From Quadrisphaera sp. DSM 44207 (lineage in GTDB: Bacteria; Actinomycetota; Actinomycetes; Actinomycetales; Quadrisphaeraceae): a stretch of 64,000 bases of DNA. The DNA lies in NCBI RefSeq assembly GCF_900101335.1, contig NZ_FNKA01000001.1, positions 558,001 to 622,000 of the forward strand, written 5' to 3'. Below the pieces are notes generated by a model. The model saw only the letters and a list, made by a program, of their open reading frames with translations. It was not told where the DNA came from and made no database searches. The position numbers were made by a program, and so were the translations under genes. Below, one piece after another: positions 9,080-16,173 of this stretch (positions are counted from its first letter, which is position 1; each line of letters begins with the position of its first letter).

Positions 9080-10668
9080 CCGGGACCGGGGCGCTGACGG
9101 ACGCCGCCGCCCGGCACGCGAGGGACGGGCGGGACGGGCGCCACGTGCCGGAGCGGCACGCGCGCCGCACCCGCGGCGGCGCGCTGTGGTGGACGGCGCT
9201 GTCGGTCGTCCTGGCGGCTCACGCCGCCCCCGCGGTGCACGACCTGCTCACCGCCCGCCTCTGGTTCGACGAGGCGTACAACCTCACGGTGCCCGTCAAC
9301 CTCGCGGCGGGCCGGGGCTACGCCAGCGACGGCAACCTCACGACGGCGTTCACGACCGGGGCCCTCGACCCCTTCGACGTGCGGATCTCCACGGGGCCGG
9401 TGGTGCTGCTGCCGATCGCGGCGCTGGTGGCCGCGGGCGTCGACCCGGTGCTCGCGGGCCGCGGCGTGGTCGCCGCGCACTACGCCCTCCTGCTCGCCGC
9501 CCTGCTCGCCCTCGGCCGCCGCCTGGCGGGGCGGTGGGTGGCGCTCGGCGTCGTCACGGCGCCCCTGCTGCTGCGCACCGCCGACGTCGAGGACCCGGTG
9601 CTCAGCCCCGTCGAGGTGGTGGGCGAGGTGCCCGCGGCGGCCTGGACCGTCCTCGCGCTCCTGGCGCTGCACCGGGGCCCGGCGCTCGCCGGCCTCTGCC
9701 TCGGGCTGGCGATCCAGTGCAAGCTGGTCGTCCTGCTCGCCGGGCCCGCCTTCCTGCTCGCGGCCGCCTGGGCCGTCAGCGGTCCGCCGCGCGCCCGGCT
9801 CGCCGCTGCCGGGCGCCTCTTCGCCGCCGCGGCCGCCCCGACGGTCCTCGTCGAGCTGGTGCAGCTGGCCTCCCTCGGCCCGGGCGGCTACGCGCGCAGG
9901 ACGCGGGACCTGCTCGCCTTCCTCGGCGAGGACTACGAGCCCGTGCCGGCGTCCGACAAGCTCGACCTGCTCCTCGACGTGTGGTCCCTGCCCCCCGGCG
10001 CGGTGGTGGCCGCGCTGCTGCTCCTGCTGGCCGCGCCCGCCGCCGTGCTGCTCTGGCGCGCCCGCCGGCCGGCGCCGGGGTGGGCGGCGTCGCCGGCGCG
10101 CCAGGCCGAGCTGCTCGCCGCCGCGCTCACGTCGGCCACCTGGCTGGCGTGGTGGCTGTCGAGCACCACGAACCCGCTGTGGATCCGCCACACCTACCTC
10201 GTGCTCGTCGCGCTCGTGCCCGTCCTCGTCGGCTTCGCCCTCGTCGCCCTCCGCGACCTCGCCGGGGCCCCGCAGCGGCCGGTGGCGGGAGCGTCCGGGG
10301 TCGTCGGCGTCCTCGCGGCCGGGGTCCTGGTGGTGGCCCCGTTCGCGCACGTCGCCGCGCGGGCCGGCCTGCCCGAGGACGAGCGGGGCGGGCTGGCGGC
10401 GCAGCGCGCCGTCGCGGACGCCGTGCGGGCCACCGGCGCCGACCGGCTGCAGGGGTACTGGGGCCCGACCACCGAGATCGCCGTGCTGGCCGGCGTGCGC
10501 ATGGTCCCCCTCGACGAGCAGCCGGCCGACCCCGCCGTCCCGCGCTACCTCGAGCAGGACCTCAGCACGCCGCAGGGCCGCGAGGCGGCCGGCGCCCAGC
10601 GGGCCGCGCTCTGCGGCGAGGTGGTCGTCGACGCGGAGGACGTCCTGCTCTGCTGGCCCCCCGGCTGA
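9076..10668 (+). CDS. GT39-like integral membrane glycosyltransferase
   Basis: 530 residues from GTG 9076, which overlaps the SRAP stop. A basic N-terminus (ARHARDGRDGRHVPERHARRTR) precedes the first membrane segment, followed by LWFDEAYN; an acidic Asp-Glu pair after TM1 is characteristic of GT-C/GT39 polyprenyl-phosphate sugar or mannosyl transferases. About ten further hydrophobic segments follow, and the C-terminal 120 residues are soluble (GYWGPTTEIAVLAGVRMVPLDE). It probably transfers a lipid-linked sugar on the outer face of the membrane; acceptor and donor cannot be told from sequence. No neighbour indicates a specific glycan. Confidence 0.72.
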   Translation: MTGTGALTDAAARHARDGRDGRHVPERHARRTRGGALWWTALSVVLAAHAAPAVHDLLTARLWFDEAYNLTVPVNLAAGRGYASDGNLTTAFTTGALDPFDVRISTGPVVLLPIAALVAAGVDPVLAGRGVVAAHYALLLAALLALGRRLAGRWVALGVVTAPLLLRTADVEDPVLSPVEVVGEVPAAAWTVLALLALHRGPALAGLCLGLAIQCKLVVLLAGPAFLLAAAWAVSGPPRARLAAAGRLFAAAAAPTVLVELVQLASLGPGGYARRTRDLLAFLGEDYEPVPASDKLDLLLDVWSLPPGAVVAALLLLLAAPAAVLLWRARRPAPGWAASPARQAELLAAALTSATWLAWWLSSTTNPLWIRHTYLVLVALVPVLVGFALVALRDLAGAPQRPVAGASGVVGVLAAGVLVVAPFAHVAARAGLPEDERGGLAAQRAVADAVRATGADRLQGYWGPTTEIAVLAGVRMVPLDEQPADPAVPRYLEQDLSTPQGREAAGAQRAALCGEVVVDAEDVLLCWPPG

Positions 10669-10686
10669 GCCGCCCCCGCTGCCGCG

Positions 10687-10728
10687 TCCCGGAGCTGTCG
10701 GGTCCCGGAGCTGTCGGTTCCCGGAGCT
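10687..10728. repeat. 16-bp direct repeat, three partial units
   Basis: TCCCGGAGCT recurs at 10687, 10703 and 10719 (period 16, with CGTCGG-type spacers) in the 71-bp gap just upstream of the small membrane protein. It also supplies GGAG motifs ahead of the GTG at 10740. Confidence 0.7.
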
Positions 10729-10739
10729 ACGGTGCCGCC

Positions 10740-11159
10740 GTGGGCGACCTGATCACGATCGTGGTCGGAGCCGTGGCGGGCGGCGTCTGCGGCTGGGTCG
10801 GCGCGCTGCTGTCCTTCCGCCGCGCTCGGCGCGCCCGCAGCGGGGACGACGCGGCGGAGGCGATCCGGGCGGCCATGGGCGCCGCGGCGCGGCTGCGCAG
10901 CCTCTACCAGGACGCCGCGATCGCCACCTGGGGCCGCGGGCCCTCCGACCGCGACCTCGCCGCCGCGGAGAACGAGTTCGTCGGCGCCTGCGACCGCTCG
11001 GCCGACGAGGAGCTGGCCCGGGCCGCGCGCGCGTACCTGCACGTCGGGCGCGCCTACGCCAGCGGCGACCAGGACACCGGCACGCTGGTCGAGGAGGCCG
11101 CCCGCGACGAGCTGGCCGCGCTGATGCGCCGGCTCGTGCGCGAGGCGCAGGCCCCGTGA
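10740..11159 (+). CDS. Small membrane-anchored protein of unknown function
   Basis: 139 residues from GTG 10740 (VGDLITIVVGAVAGGVCGWVGALLSF). One N-terminal hydrophobic helix of about 22 residues is followed by a basic stop-transfer stretch (RRARRARSG) and a cytosolic helical domain rich in Ala, Glu and Arg (AAENEFVGACDRSADEELARAARAYL). No family was recognised. The helical domain has no motif suggesting an enzyme. The GTG was chosen because the hydrophobic segment follows it directly and a GGAG lies about 15 bp upstream. Confidence 0.6.
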   Translation: MGDLITIVVGAVAGGVCGWVGALLSFRRARRARSGDDAAEAIRAAMGAAARLRSLYQDAAIATWGRGPSDRDLAAAENEFVGACDRSADEELARAARAYLHVGRAYASGDQDTGTLVEEAARDELAALMRRLVREAQAP

Positions 11160-11216
11160 CGGGCGCTGCGCACGGCGCAGGCCGCCTGACGGGTGAGCGC
11201 GCCGAGGCGCTGCGCG

Positions 11217-11522
11217 CTAGACGACGACCTCCGCGGCCGACATCCGCCGCACCGCGCCCGCCCGGCCCCGCCGGGTGGCCGCCTGGGCCACGCGGTCCCA
11301 GAACAGGTCGGGGGCGCCGACGAGCACCAGCTCGCGCGCCCCGCGCACCTCGAGCACCTCGCGCACCAGCTCGTCGGCGAAGGACGGCGAGCCGGACACC
11401 AGGTCGCGGCAGAAGACGACGGCCGGGCGGCCGCCGAGGTCGTCGCCCACGCGCTGGTCGTGCAGCAGCTGGCGCAGAGCGTCCCGGGTCCCCGCCAGCC
11501 GCGGGAGGACGATCTCCGTCAT
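11217..11522 (-). CDS. STAS-like domain protein (DUF4325)
   Basis: 101 residues, MTEIVLPRLAGTRDALRQLL. The segment VVFCRDLVSGSPSFADELVREVLEVRGA matches the DUF4325 pattern, in which a short beta-alpha core with a conserved SPSFADEL precedes the helix; DUF4325 proteins resemble STAS domains such as anti-anti-sigma factors. It lies 36 bp downstream of a HATPase gene on the same strand and almost certainly forms an operon with it. By analogy with SpoIIAB/SpoIIAA the ATPase may phosphorylate or bind this partner, but the conserved position here is not an obvious phosphorylatable STAS serine loop, so that is inference. Confidence 0.75.
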   Translation of the reverse strand: MTEIVLPRLAGTRDALRQLLHDQRVGDDLGGRPAVVFCRDLVSGSPSFADELVREVLEVRGARELVLVGAPDLFWDRVAQAATRRGRAGAVRRMSAAEVVV

Positions 11523-11558
11523 GTCGCTCCGTCCGTTAGCAGTGCGCTCCCCGGGCTG

Positions 11559-12422
11559 TCAAGGACGCGCAGCGGAAGAGTCTTCCACCCCGCTCGGACG
11601 ACGGCAAGGAAGGTCCCCCGCGCGGCGCACGAGCCCCTGCAGCAGCGTGCCGGGGAACGGCACCGGCCCGCGCGCGCTGCGCCGCTGCCCGCTCGCCACG
11701 CTCAGCGCGGCGTCCCCGGAGACCAGGTGCAGGTGCCCCCCGAGCGACGACAGGTGCTTGACGACGCTCGACAGCCCCGTGCCCCCGGTCTCCTCCGGCG
11801 TCTCGCTGACCCCCTCGCGCACGGCCATCTCCAGGGCCTGCGCGGCGTCGAGCGCCCCCCAGCGGCGCAGCGTCTGCAGCACCCCGACGCCGGAGTCGCC
11901 GACCGCGAACAGCAGCGAGCGCCCCTGGTCGCGCTTCTGCGCCGCCACGTACCCGTGGCAGCGGCGGGCGTGGCGCGGCACGTTGTCGGCGGCCTCCACG
12001 ACGCCGTCGTGCAGGGCGGCGGCGGCCACCGGGTCGACGGCCTCGACCGCCCGGTGCACCATCGCGGCCACCTCCTCCGCGCCGCGCGGCCCCTCGAAGC
12101 GGCGCAGCTCGACGAGGACGTCGTCGAGCGGGTGCTCGCGCACCACCGGCAGGTCGTGCTCGACGCCCGCGTCGTCGAGCACGCGCCCCAGCCGCATGCG
12201 CGCCAGGTAGCGCGCGACGGAGGGGTCCACCGGCGCGCGCAGCACCACGGGGCCCTCGGCCGCGGCCGCGTCGGCCAGCGCGGCGACGGCCACGAGGCCC
12301 AGCGGCTCGCAGTGCGCCATCCGGGTCAGGTCGATCAGGGTGCGCTCCGGGCACGCCCGGGGCCTCAGGCAGCTCAGCAGGCCGTCGCTCCCGAGCGGCC
12401 CGACGACGACGAGGTCCGGCAC
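11559..12422 (-). CDS. STAS-like plus HATPase protein, partner of DUF4325
   Basis: 287 residues from GTG 12422. Residues 25-90 look STAS-like (LIDLTRMAHCEPLGLVAVAAL ... VARYLARMRLG). Residues 135-240 form a GHKL ATPase domain: N-box HDGVVEAADNVPRHA, then DSGVGV (G1 Asp-x-Gly-x-Gly) and GGTGLSSVVKHL (G2). The last 45 residues are disordered and basic. Such fused STAS/HATPase proteins occur next to DUF4325 genes in diverse bacteria, and a regulatory switch resembling anti-sigma/anti-anti-sigma pairs is likely but not proven; no sigma-factor gene is adjacent. A GTGTAACAC palindrome (12430-12438) lies just ahead of the start and may be part of its promoter region. Confidence 0.75.
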   Translation of the reverse strand: MPDLVVVGPLGSDGLLSCLRPRACPERTLIDLTRMAHCEPLGLVAVAALADAAAAEGPVVLRAPVDPSVARYLARMRLGRVLDDAGVEHDLPVVREHPLDDVLVELRRFEGPRGAEEVAAMVHRAVEAVDPVAAAALHDGVVEAADNVPRHARRCHGYVAAQKRDQGRSLLFAVGDSGVGVLQTLRRWGALDAAQALEMAVREGVSETPEETGGTGLSSVVKHLSSLGGHLHLVSGDAALSVASGQRRSARGPVPFPGTLLQGLVRRAGDLPCRRPSGVEDSSAARP

Positions 12423-12507
12423 GCCCGCTGTGTAACACGCCGCACCGACACAGCAGCCGAGCGTGACAGCGCGGGGCCGGACAGCACGGGCCGGCCGCGG
12501 CGCCCCC

Positions 12508-13812
12508 TCAGGCCGCGCGCTCCTCGGCCCGCACCACGTGCACCGTGCCGAACTCGCCGTCGTAGCCGGGCTCGACGTCCACCTCGCCGGCGCGCACCCG
12601 GCGCAGCGCCTCCGCCACCAGCGGGCCGGCGTGCGCGGCGACGGCGTCCAGCGGCGCCTCGACCAGCACCGCCAGCTCGCTGCCGCACGCGGCGAGCAGC
12701 CGCTGCCGCACCGCGGCCACCCGCTTGGCGACCGGCCGGACGCCGAGCGCGTCCGCGACGACCTCGTCCAGCGGCACCAGCGAGGCGAAGCCCGGCGCGC
12801 CCTGCGGCCGGGAGCCGGCGGGCCGGTCGGCGAGGTCCTCCACCCGCGAGAGCACCCCGACGGTGACCCGCTTGCCGCACACCGGGCACAGCCCGCCGGC
12901 GCGCGCCGTCTCGGCCGGCGTCATCCGCACGCCGTGCTCGCGGTGCCCGTCCAGGTGGTACTTGCCCTCCTGCGGGAAGAACTCGACGGTGTCCACCAGC
13001 TGCGTCGGCGAGCCGGCCCGCTCGGCGGCGCGGGCCGGGCTGCCGGTGCGCAGCGCCTCGCGGAGGCCGTCGTAGGACAGCTCCCCGCGCAGCCGCGTCG
13101 CCTCCCGGGCCAGCGTGCGGGGCCCGTGCGCGTCGGAGCTGGACAGCAGCGCCACGCCGTCCAGGGAGCTGACGCGCCAGCACATCGCCGGGTCGGCCGA
13201 CAGGCCGGTCTCGGCGGCGAGCACGTGCGGGGTGAGGTCCCCGAAGCACTCCTGCAGGGAGTCGAACCCCGACCTCGACCCCAGGACGCCGAACCACGGG
13301 GTCCACACGTGGGCGGGGACCACGAGGGCGGTCGGCTCGACGCCCAGGGCGACCTCGAGCACCGCCCGCGCGCTGAGGGCCAGCGTCGGACGGCCGTCGA
13401 CGCCGAGGTCCGCGCCGCGCTCGGCCAGCGCCTGCGCGAAGGCCTCGGCGGCCTCCAGGGACGGCAGCATCACGAGCACGTGGACGCGCCGCGAGCGCCC
13501 GCCCTGCCGGTAGACGCAGGAGACCTCCACGCTGGGCAGGAACCGCGTCGCGCCGTCCCCGGCGCCGCGGCGGGCGTAGAGGCCCGGCTCGGCGGGCACG
13601 AGCTGCTCGCGAAGCTCCTCCCGCCACCGCGGGTGGGTGACGTCGCCGGTGCCCATCAGGCGCACGCCCTTCTCCCGCGCGGTGGCGTCGAGCACCGGCA
13701 GCGTGAGGTTGCGGGACGTCGCGTAGGCGTAGCGGGAGTGCACGTGCAGGTCGGCGTACCAGCTGCCGTCCTGCGCGAGGGCCGCCGCGGGCTCCTGGGT
13801 CGTCTGGGTCAT
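12508..13812 (-). CDS. Endonuclease Q family PHP-domain protein
   Basis: 434 residues, MTQTTQEPAAALAQDGSWYADLHVHSRYAYATSRN. The PHP metallophosphoesterase motifs are clear: DLHVHSRYAYATS (metal ligands), GTGDVTHP, LPSVEVSC, PAHVWTPWFG and SSSDAHG. A zinc-finger-type segment GGLCPVCGKRVTVGVLSRVEDLADRP follows around residue 305. This layout is that of archaeal EndoQ (and a few bacterial homologues), which nicks 5' of deaminated bases and abasic sites. The start ATG at 13812 gives a normal N-terminus directly before the PHP domain; further upstream in-frame sequence overlaps the divergent gene and is spurious. It stands alone and divergent to ggt. Confidence 0.83.
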   Translation of the reverse strand: MTQTTQEPAAALAQDGSWYADLHVHSRYAYATSRNLTLPVLDATAREKGVRLMGTGDVTHPRWREELREQLVPAEPGLYARRGAGDGATRFLPSVEVSCVYRQGGRSRRVHVLVMLPSLEAAEAFAQALAERGADLGVDGRPTLALSARAVLEVALGVEPTALVVPAHVWTPWFGVLGSRSGFDSLQECFGDLTPHVLAAETGLSADPAMCWRVSSLDGVALLSSSDAHGPRTLAREATRLRGELSYDGLREALRTGSPARAAERAGSPTQLVDTVEFFPQEGKYHLDGHREHGVRMTPAETARAGGLCPVCGKRVTVGVLSRVEDLADRPAGSRPQGAPGFASLVPLDEVVADALGVRPVAKRVAAVRQRLLAACGSELAVLVEAPLDAVAAHAGPLVAEALRRVRAGEVDVEPGYDGEFGTVHVVRAEERAA

Positions 13813-13987
13813 GACGTCCCGGTTCCCTGCACTCGCTGTCCGTAACAGCGGTGGCGCGTCAAGGTGCCCGGACGAGTCCGCCGGGACCTCGACGCGGCCC
13901 GGGCGCGGGCGTAGCGTCGTCCGGGCGACGCGGCGCACCCTCGCCCGCGCGGGGCGGGCGCTGCGGGTGCGCCGGTGGAGGTGCGCG

Positions 13988-15901
13988 ATGACCCGACGCT
14001 CCCGCCCGCTCGTGGCCCTGTGCGCCACGTCCCTGGCCGGCGCCCTGGCCGTGGGCTCCGCCGGCCCTGCAGCAGCTGGCGGCACCGCACCGGGCGCCCC
14101 CTCGCCCGGCTCCGGCGCCAGCTCCGGCGGCGCCGCTGGCTCCGGCGCCGGCTCCGGCGCCGGCCTGCCCGAGCCGCCGAAGGTGCCGGTGATGACGGGC
14201 GGCGGGGGCGCCGTCAGCAGCATCGACCCGTACGCCACCCAGGTGGGCATCGACGTCCTGGAGGCCGGCGGCAACGCCGCGGACGCCGCCGTGGCCACCG
14301 CCGCCGCGCTCGGCGTCACCGAGCCGTACTCGGCCGGCATCGGCGGCGGCGGGTTCTTCGTCCACTACGACGCCGGGACCGGCGAGGTGACGACGATCGA
14401 CGGGCGCGAGAGCGCGCCGGCGACCTTCACCGAGGACGTCTTCACCGGCGAGGGCGGGGAGGCGCTGGACTTCGACGCGGTCGTGAGCTCGGGCCTGTCG
14501 GTGGGGGTGCCGGGCACGCCGGCGCTGTGGGAGCGGGCCGTGCGCGAGCACGGCACGAGGCCGCTCGGGGAGCTGCTGCGCCCCGCCGAGCGCCTGGCGC
14601 GCCAGGGGTTCGTCGTCGACGAGACCTTCGCCGACCAGACGCGCGACAACGAGGAGCGCTTCCGCCTCTTCCCCGAGACGGTCGAGACCTACCTGCCGGG
14701 CGGGCAGGTGCCGGAGGTGGGCAGCACCTTCCGCAACCCCGACCTCGCGCGGGCCTACCGCGCGCTGCGCACGCAGGGCACCGACGCCCTCTACGACGGC
14801 CGCCTCGGGCGGGCCGTCGTCGACGCCGCGCGCGAGCCGCTCACCGCCGAGGGCGTCAGCGTCCTGCCGGGGCAGATCACGCGGGAGGACCTGCGCGCCT
14901 ACGAGGCGCTGGAGAAGGACCCGGTGCGCTCGCAGTACCGCGGCCTCGACGTCTACGGCATGACCGTGCCGGCGTCCGGGGGCATCGCCGTCGCCGAGAT
15001 CCTCAACCTCCTCGAGGCCTACGACGCGCGCACCGGCACCGCGCTGGGCGAGGTGGAGGAGGTCGACTACCTGCACCGCTTCGCCGAGGCGAGCGCGACG
15101 GCCTTCGCCGACCGCAACCGCTGGGTCGGCGACGTCGCGGACGTGCCGGTCGAGGAGCTGGTCTCCCAGGGGTTCGCCGACGAGCGCGCCTGCGCCCTCT
15201 TCGACCCGGCGCTCGCGCAGCCGCGGCCGCTGCCGTTCGGCGAGCCGGACGGGAACTACGCCGCGTGCGAGGCCGCCGGGACGACGGCGGCGCCGGTCGA
15301 GGACCAGGGCACCACCCACCTGACGGTCGCCGACCGGGAGGGGAACGTCGTCTCCTTCACGCTGACGATCGAGCAGACGGGCGGCTCGGGGATCACGGTG
15401 CCCGGCTACGGGTTCCTGCTCAACAACGAGCTGACCGACTTCAGCTTCACGCCCACCACCGAGGGCGTGCCCGACCCGAACCTGCCCGGCCCCGGCAAGC
15501 GGCCGCGCTCCTCGATGGCGCCGACGATCGTGCTGGACGACGGGGAGCCGGTGCTCGCCCTCGGCTCCCCCGGCGGCCCGAGGATCATCACGACCGTCGC
15601 CCAGGTGATCACCCGGCACGTGGACCGCGGGCTGCCGCTGGGAGAGGCGATCGCCGCGCCGCGCCTGTCCTCGCGCAACGGCTCCACGAGCCAGGCGGAG
15701 CCGGCGATCGTCGACGGGCCGCTCGGCGCGGCCCTGACCGCGCGCGGTCACGCGCTCGCGTCCACGGCGCAGATCGGCGCGGCGACCGGGATCCGGCTGC
15801 TGCCGGACGGCGGGTTCGAGGCGGCGACGGAGACGACGCGCCGCGGCGGCGGCGCGGCGGCCGTGGTCGACCCCGACGAGGCGGTCGAGCCGGCCGGGTG
15901 A
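13988..15901 (+). CDS. ggt: Gamma-glutamyltransferase (secreted)
   Basis: 637 residues from ATG 13988. An N-terminal signal peptide (MTRRSRPLVALCATSLAGALAV ... GPAAA) is followed by a Gly/Ser/Ala-rich linker, then the Ntn-hydrolase fold. The autocatalytic processing site is GTTHLTVADREGN; Thr442 should be the nucleophile and the new N-terminus of the small subunit. EQTGGSGI and GFLLNNELTDFSF are characteristic of the actinobacterial form, and RPRSSMAPTIVL and LGSPGGPRI form the substrate pocket. The enzyme transfers or hydrolyses the gamma-glutamyl group of glutathione-like peptides outside the membrane. It is divergent from the EndoQ gene with 175 bp between starts. Confidence 0.95.
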   Translation: MTRRSRPLVALCATSLAGALAVGSAGPAAAGGTAPGAPSPGSGASSGGAAGSGAGSGAGLPEPPKVPVMTGGGGAVSSIDPYATQVGIDVLEAGGNAADAAVATAAALGVTEPYSAGIGGGGFFVHYDAGTGEVTTIDGRESAPATFTEDVFTGEGGEALDFDAVVSSGLSVGVPGTPALWERAVREHGTRPLGELLRPAERLARQGFVVDETFADQTRDNEERFRLFPETVETYLPGGQVPEVGSTFRNPDLARAYRALRTQGTDALYDGRLGRAVVDAAREPLTAEGVSVLPGQITREDLRAYEALEKDPVRSQYRGLDVYGMTVPASGGIAVAEILNLLEAYDARTGTALGEVEEVDYLHRFAEASATAFADRNRWVGDVADVPVEELVSQGFADERACALFDPALAQPRPLPFGEPDGNYAACEAAGTTAAPVEDQGTTHLTVADREGNVVSFTLTIEQTGGSGITVPGYGFLLNNELTDFSFTPTTEGVPDPNLPGPGKRPRSSMAPTIVLDDGEPVLALGSPGGPRIITTVAQVITRHVDRGLPLGEAIAAPRLSSRNGSTSQAEPAIVDGPLGAALTARGHALASTAQIGAATGIRLLPDGGFEAATETTRRGGGAAAVVDPDEAVEPAG

Positions 15902-16173
15902 GGCGCGCCGCTCAACCGGTGAGGCCGGCGCGGCGCTCCGAGGGGGGCGGGGTGGCTGCTCGGACGCGCCCGCACCCGCCGGGGCGGGTCGGGCTCGGAC
16001 GCTGCGCCGGTACCCCGCCCGGCCGGGCCGAACCGCGGCACCGCACCCGACGACGGCGTCGTCCGCGTGCTGTCCACATGCTGGACGCCCGGGACGCCGT
16101 CGCGCCGGACGCTCCACAATGACCCGCGACGGGGTGGCGCTGCGCGCGCCGGTCCGGCGGGGGGAGGTCCGCG
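15902..16173. other. Intergenic region, no gene seen
   Basis: 272 bp between ggt and the phosphatase gene. I see no convincing gene, RNA or terminator; a purine-rich GGGGGGAGG at 16157-16165 serves as ribosome binding site for the GTG at 16174. Confidence 0.5.
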
